Assembly (NCBI GenBank): GCA_900320815.1 | Contig: ONTY01000041.1 | Location: 1-8,055 of the forward strand | DNA: 8,055 nt | Source: an uncultured Pseudomonadota bacterium | Lineage (GTDB): Bacteria > Pseudomonadota > Gammaproteobacteria > Burkholderiales > Burkholderiaceae_C | Direction: 5' to 3' | Shown here: positions 6,650 through 8,055 of the stretch, piece by piece | How the letters are laid out: the number at the start of each line of letters is the position of its first letter | Position numbering within the stretch: the first letter of the stretch is position 1 | Program-made: the position numbers and the translations under genes | The notes under the pieces: generated by a model | What the model was told of the DNA's origin: nothing | Databases searched by the model: none | What the model saw: only the letters and a program-made list of their open reading frames with translations

Positions 6650-7882
6650 TTATTTTCCAAGCGCCAGGCGGCGAAAAACTTCGCCGCGTTCTTCAAAGTT
6701 CTTGAAGGCACCGTACGATGCCGCTGCCGGAGAAAGAATGCAGGCGGTGCCTGGCGGCGTGATTTTCCGGGCCAGAGCCAGGGCGGCGGTCAAATCGTCC
6801 CGATAATGGCAGTACGGAAGCGGGGCAACGGCGTCGTACATCCGCCGGCCAGACGCATACATGCAAATGTAGTGATATTCCGGATGCGCGCGCATGAACA
6901 TCTCCAGAATATCATAGCGAATGCCGCGGTCCATGCCGCCCAGCAAAATGGTTTTTGCATGTGCAATGCTGCCCAGTGCGGCAATGGCCGCTTCGGGGAT
7001 GGTGGAGATGGAGTCATCGTAATACTCAATGCCGCCAGCCGTGCCAATGTATTCCAGGCGGTGTGGCAGGCCGTCAAAGCTCTCAATGGCGTGGCGCACC
7101 TGTGCGCTGTTGCCGCCAAACAGTTCTGTGGCAATGAAATAGGCCGTCTGTGCGTTGTATTGGTTGTGCGCGCCGGGCGCGCGCAGGGAAAATGCCGCGC
7201 CTTGCGGCTTTTGCGCAAGAATATGGGTGCGCGCGCGTGTTTCTATGGCCGGCACCTGCGCGCCAGCCAGAAAATGGTCGCCCTCGTGCTGGTGCGTGGC
7301 GATATTGGCCTTGGCGGCGAAGTAGCGTTCAGGCGTGTCGTAGTGGTCCAGGTGTTCTTCGTACAAGTTTAAAAACACCGCAATGTGTGGCGAGACGCGC
7401 ACATGGTCCAACTGGTGGCAGGAGAGTTCAAAAACAATAATGGTGTCGGCGCCAATGTCGTCATACGCGTCCAGGCAAGGCAGGCCGATATTGCCAACGA
7501 GCAGCGCCGGGCGGGGCTGGCCGGCCTGCAGCGCCCGGTAGAGCATGGAGGCGGTGGTGCTTTTGCCTTTGGTGCCGGTGATGCCAATGGTGTGCGCGGC
7601 AAACTCGCGCAGAAAAAGTTCCGTGGCGGAGGTGTATTTCAAGCCCCAGTGCGCTTCCCTGATGCCCGGGCTTTTGATAATGAGGTCGCAGGCATTTTCG
7701 TCGATGCCATCCTGAGTGCCTTCAAAAATATCCAGGGATGAAACGTCGCAGTGCGTTTTGAGAAATGCCTCGGTGGCTTTTCCCTCCAGCCCATAGCCCC
7801 AGAGCAGGATGCGCTTGCCTTGCACCTGCTGCGCGATGCGGCGCGTGCTCTGGGGCGGCTGCCTTGTTCTTGTATCTGTCAT
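6650..7882 (-). CDS. murD: Mur ligase family protein, MurD-like (UDP-N-acetylmuramoyl-alanine glutamate ligase type)
   Basis: Mur ligases join an amino acid to a UDP-MurNAc (peptide) with ATP in the cytoplasm; MurD adds glutamate. From ATG 7882 the protein has 410 residues (E. coli MurD 438). It has a Rossmann-like N-terminal domain (RILLWGYGLEGKA, 24-36; KSPGI, 70-74). The ATP-binding central domain has the P-loop GTKGKSTT (103-110), GNIGLP (130-135), ELSCHQLD (152-159), LNLYEEHLDHY (171-181) and the presumed carbamylated K191. The C-terminal domain has GLPHRLEY (271-278), DDSISTIPEA (289-298), GGMDRG (315-320) and LSPAAASYGAFKNFEERG (383-400). Canonical MurD has N in the P-loop, DSKAT and GGDGK, so this looks like a divergent MurD or MurD2-type paralogue. 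It is outside the usual cell-wall gene cluster, follows apt by 32 bases and precedes the CapA-like gene. An in-frame GTG lies at 7891; neither start has a good Shine-Dalgarno. D- versus L-glutamate, or another acceptor, cannot be decided. Confidence 0.88.
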   Translation of the reverse strand: MTDTRTRQPPQSTRRIAQQVQGKRILLWGYGLEGKATEAFLKTHCDVSSLDIFEGTQDGIDENACDLIIKSPGIREAHWGLKYTSATELFLREFAAHTIGITGTKGKSTTASMLYRALQAGQPRPALLVGNIGLPCLDAYDDIGADTIIVFELSCHQLDHVRVSPHIAVFLNLYEEHLDHYDTPERYFAAKANIATHQHEGDHFLAGAQVPAIETRARTHILAQKPQGAAFSLRAPGAHNQYNAQTAYFIATELFGGNSAQVRHAIESFDGLPHRLEYIGTAGGIEYYDDSISTIPEAAIAALGSIAHAKTILLGGMDRGIRYDILEMFMRAHPEYHYICMYASGRRMYDAVAPLPYCHYRDDLTAALALARKITPPGTACILSPAAASYGAFKNFEERGEVFRRLALGK

Positions 7883-7914
7883 GGCGTGCACGGCAGCTGG
7901 CGCAAGGGCGCCTT

Positions 7915-8055
7915 TTACTGCCCGTCAAACTCCAGCAAGGTGTGCAGCGGCAGACCAGCGGCGCGCAGGTGCGCGGAGCCGCCGAGTTCGGGCAAGTCCA
8001 TCACCGCCACGCCTTCCACGGGCGCGGCGCCCAGGCGCTGCAGCAGCCGCCAGCC
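7915..8055 (-). CDS. apt: Adenine phosphoribosyltransferase, C-terminal part (5' end outside window)
   Basis: Apt salvages adenine to AMP with PRPP. Only the last 46 codons are present, open at 8055 and ending with TAA at 7915-7917. The peptide contains [20 protein letters not shown] and ends in HTLLEFDGQ. This corresponds to the final beta strand and the conserved L-PELGG segment of Apt, followed by the short tail. The PRPP-binding motif lies upstream, beyond the window. It is co-directional with the Mur ligase gene, 32 bases away, with no terminator on this strand between them, so the genes are probably cotranscribed. Identification rests on a short tail and on recall of betaproteobacterial Apt endings. 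Confidence 0.8.
   Translation of the reverse strand, partial: GWRLLQRLGAAPVEGVAVMDLPELGGSAHLRAAGLPLHTLLEFDGQ

Noticed and set aside
6287..7372. + strand open frame of 361 codons opposite the Mur ligase
   Set aside because: Antisense shadow; the opposite strand carries continuous Mur ligase and CapA motifs.
7899..7916. GGCGC-AAGG-GCGCC hairpin followed by TTTT on the + strand between apt and the Mur ligase gene
   Set aside because: Only a 5-bp stem and oriented against both flanking genes; on their strand no T-tract follows, so it should not separate apt from the ligase gene.

Overview
The window reads as chromosomal DNA of a Betaproteobacterium, most likely in or near the Burkholderiales. 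This rests on recalled protein families: the RF2 sequence, the pepN-fbp pair with a 4-base ATGA overlap, the long class I fructose-1,6-bisphosphatase and the C-terminal end of Apt all look betaproteobacterial. No database search was possible.

Layout. On the + strand: prfB (release factor 2, missing only its first one or two codons) with its programmed +1 frameshift site at 64-79; a strong intrinsic terminator at 1138-1169; pepN (M1 aminopeptidase N, 1191-3917); and fbp (3914-4918), translationally coupled to pepN. A gene-poor stretch (4919-5464) follows. It holds three related 23-base palindromes, a bidirectional terminator and a 141-base segment bounded by 18-base inverted repeats. On the - strand, converging on fbp, are the 3' end of apt (7915-8055), a Mur ligase of MurD type (6650-7882) and a CapA-family metallophosphatase-like protein (5465-6628). 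They are closely spaced (32 and 21 bases) and look like one transcription unit.

How the genes fit. prfB is a translation termination factor with an autoregulatory frameshift. pepN and fbp are housekeeping genes for peptide turnover and gluconeogenesis, and their GC content is visibly high. The - strand Mur ligase/CapA pair has lower GC and AT-rich patches. Its Mur ligase has motifs (GTKGKSTT, DSIST, GGMDRG) unlike the usual MurD of the division/cell-wall cluster, so it looks like an acquired accessory pair acting on a glutamyl-type substrate.

The most unusual observations are (1) a prfB frameshift site whose in-frame stop is TAA rather than the near-universal TGA, which changes the expected logic of RF2 autoregulation, and (2) the two-gene MurD-like/CapA-like cassette next to apt. 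The structured intergenic region is a weaker third candidate, possibly a - strand noncoding RNA.
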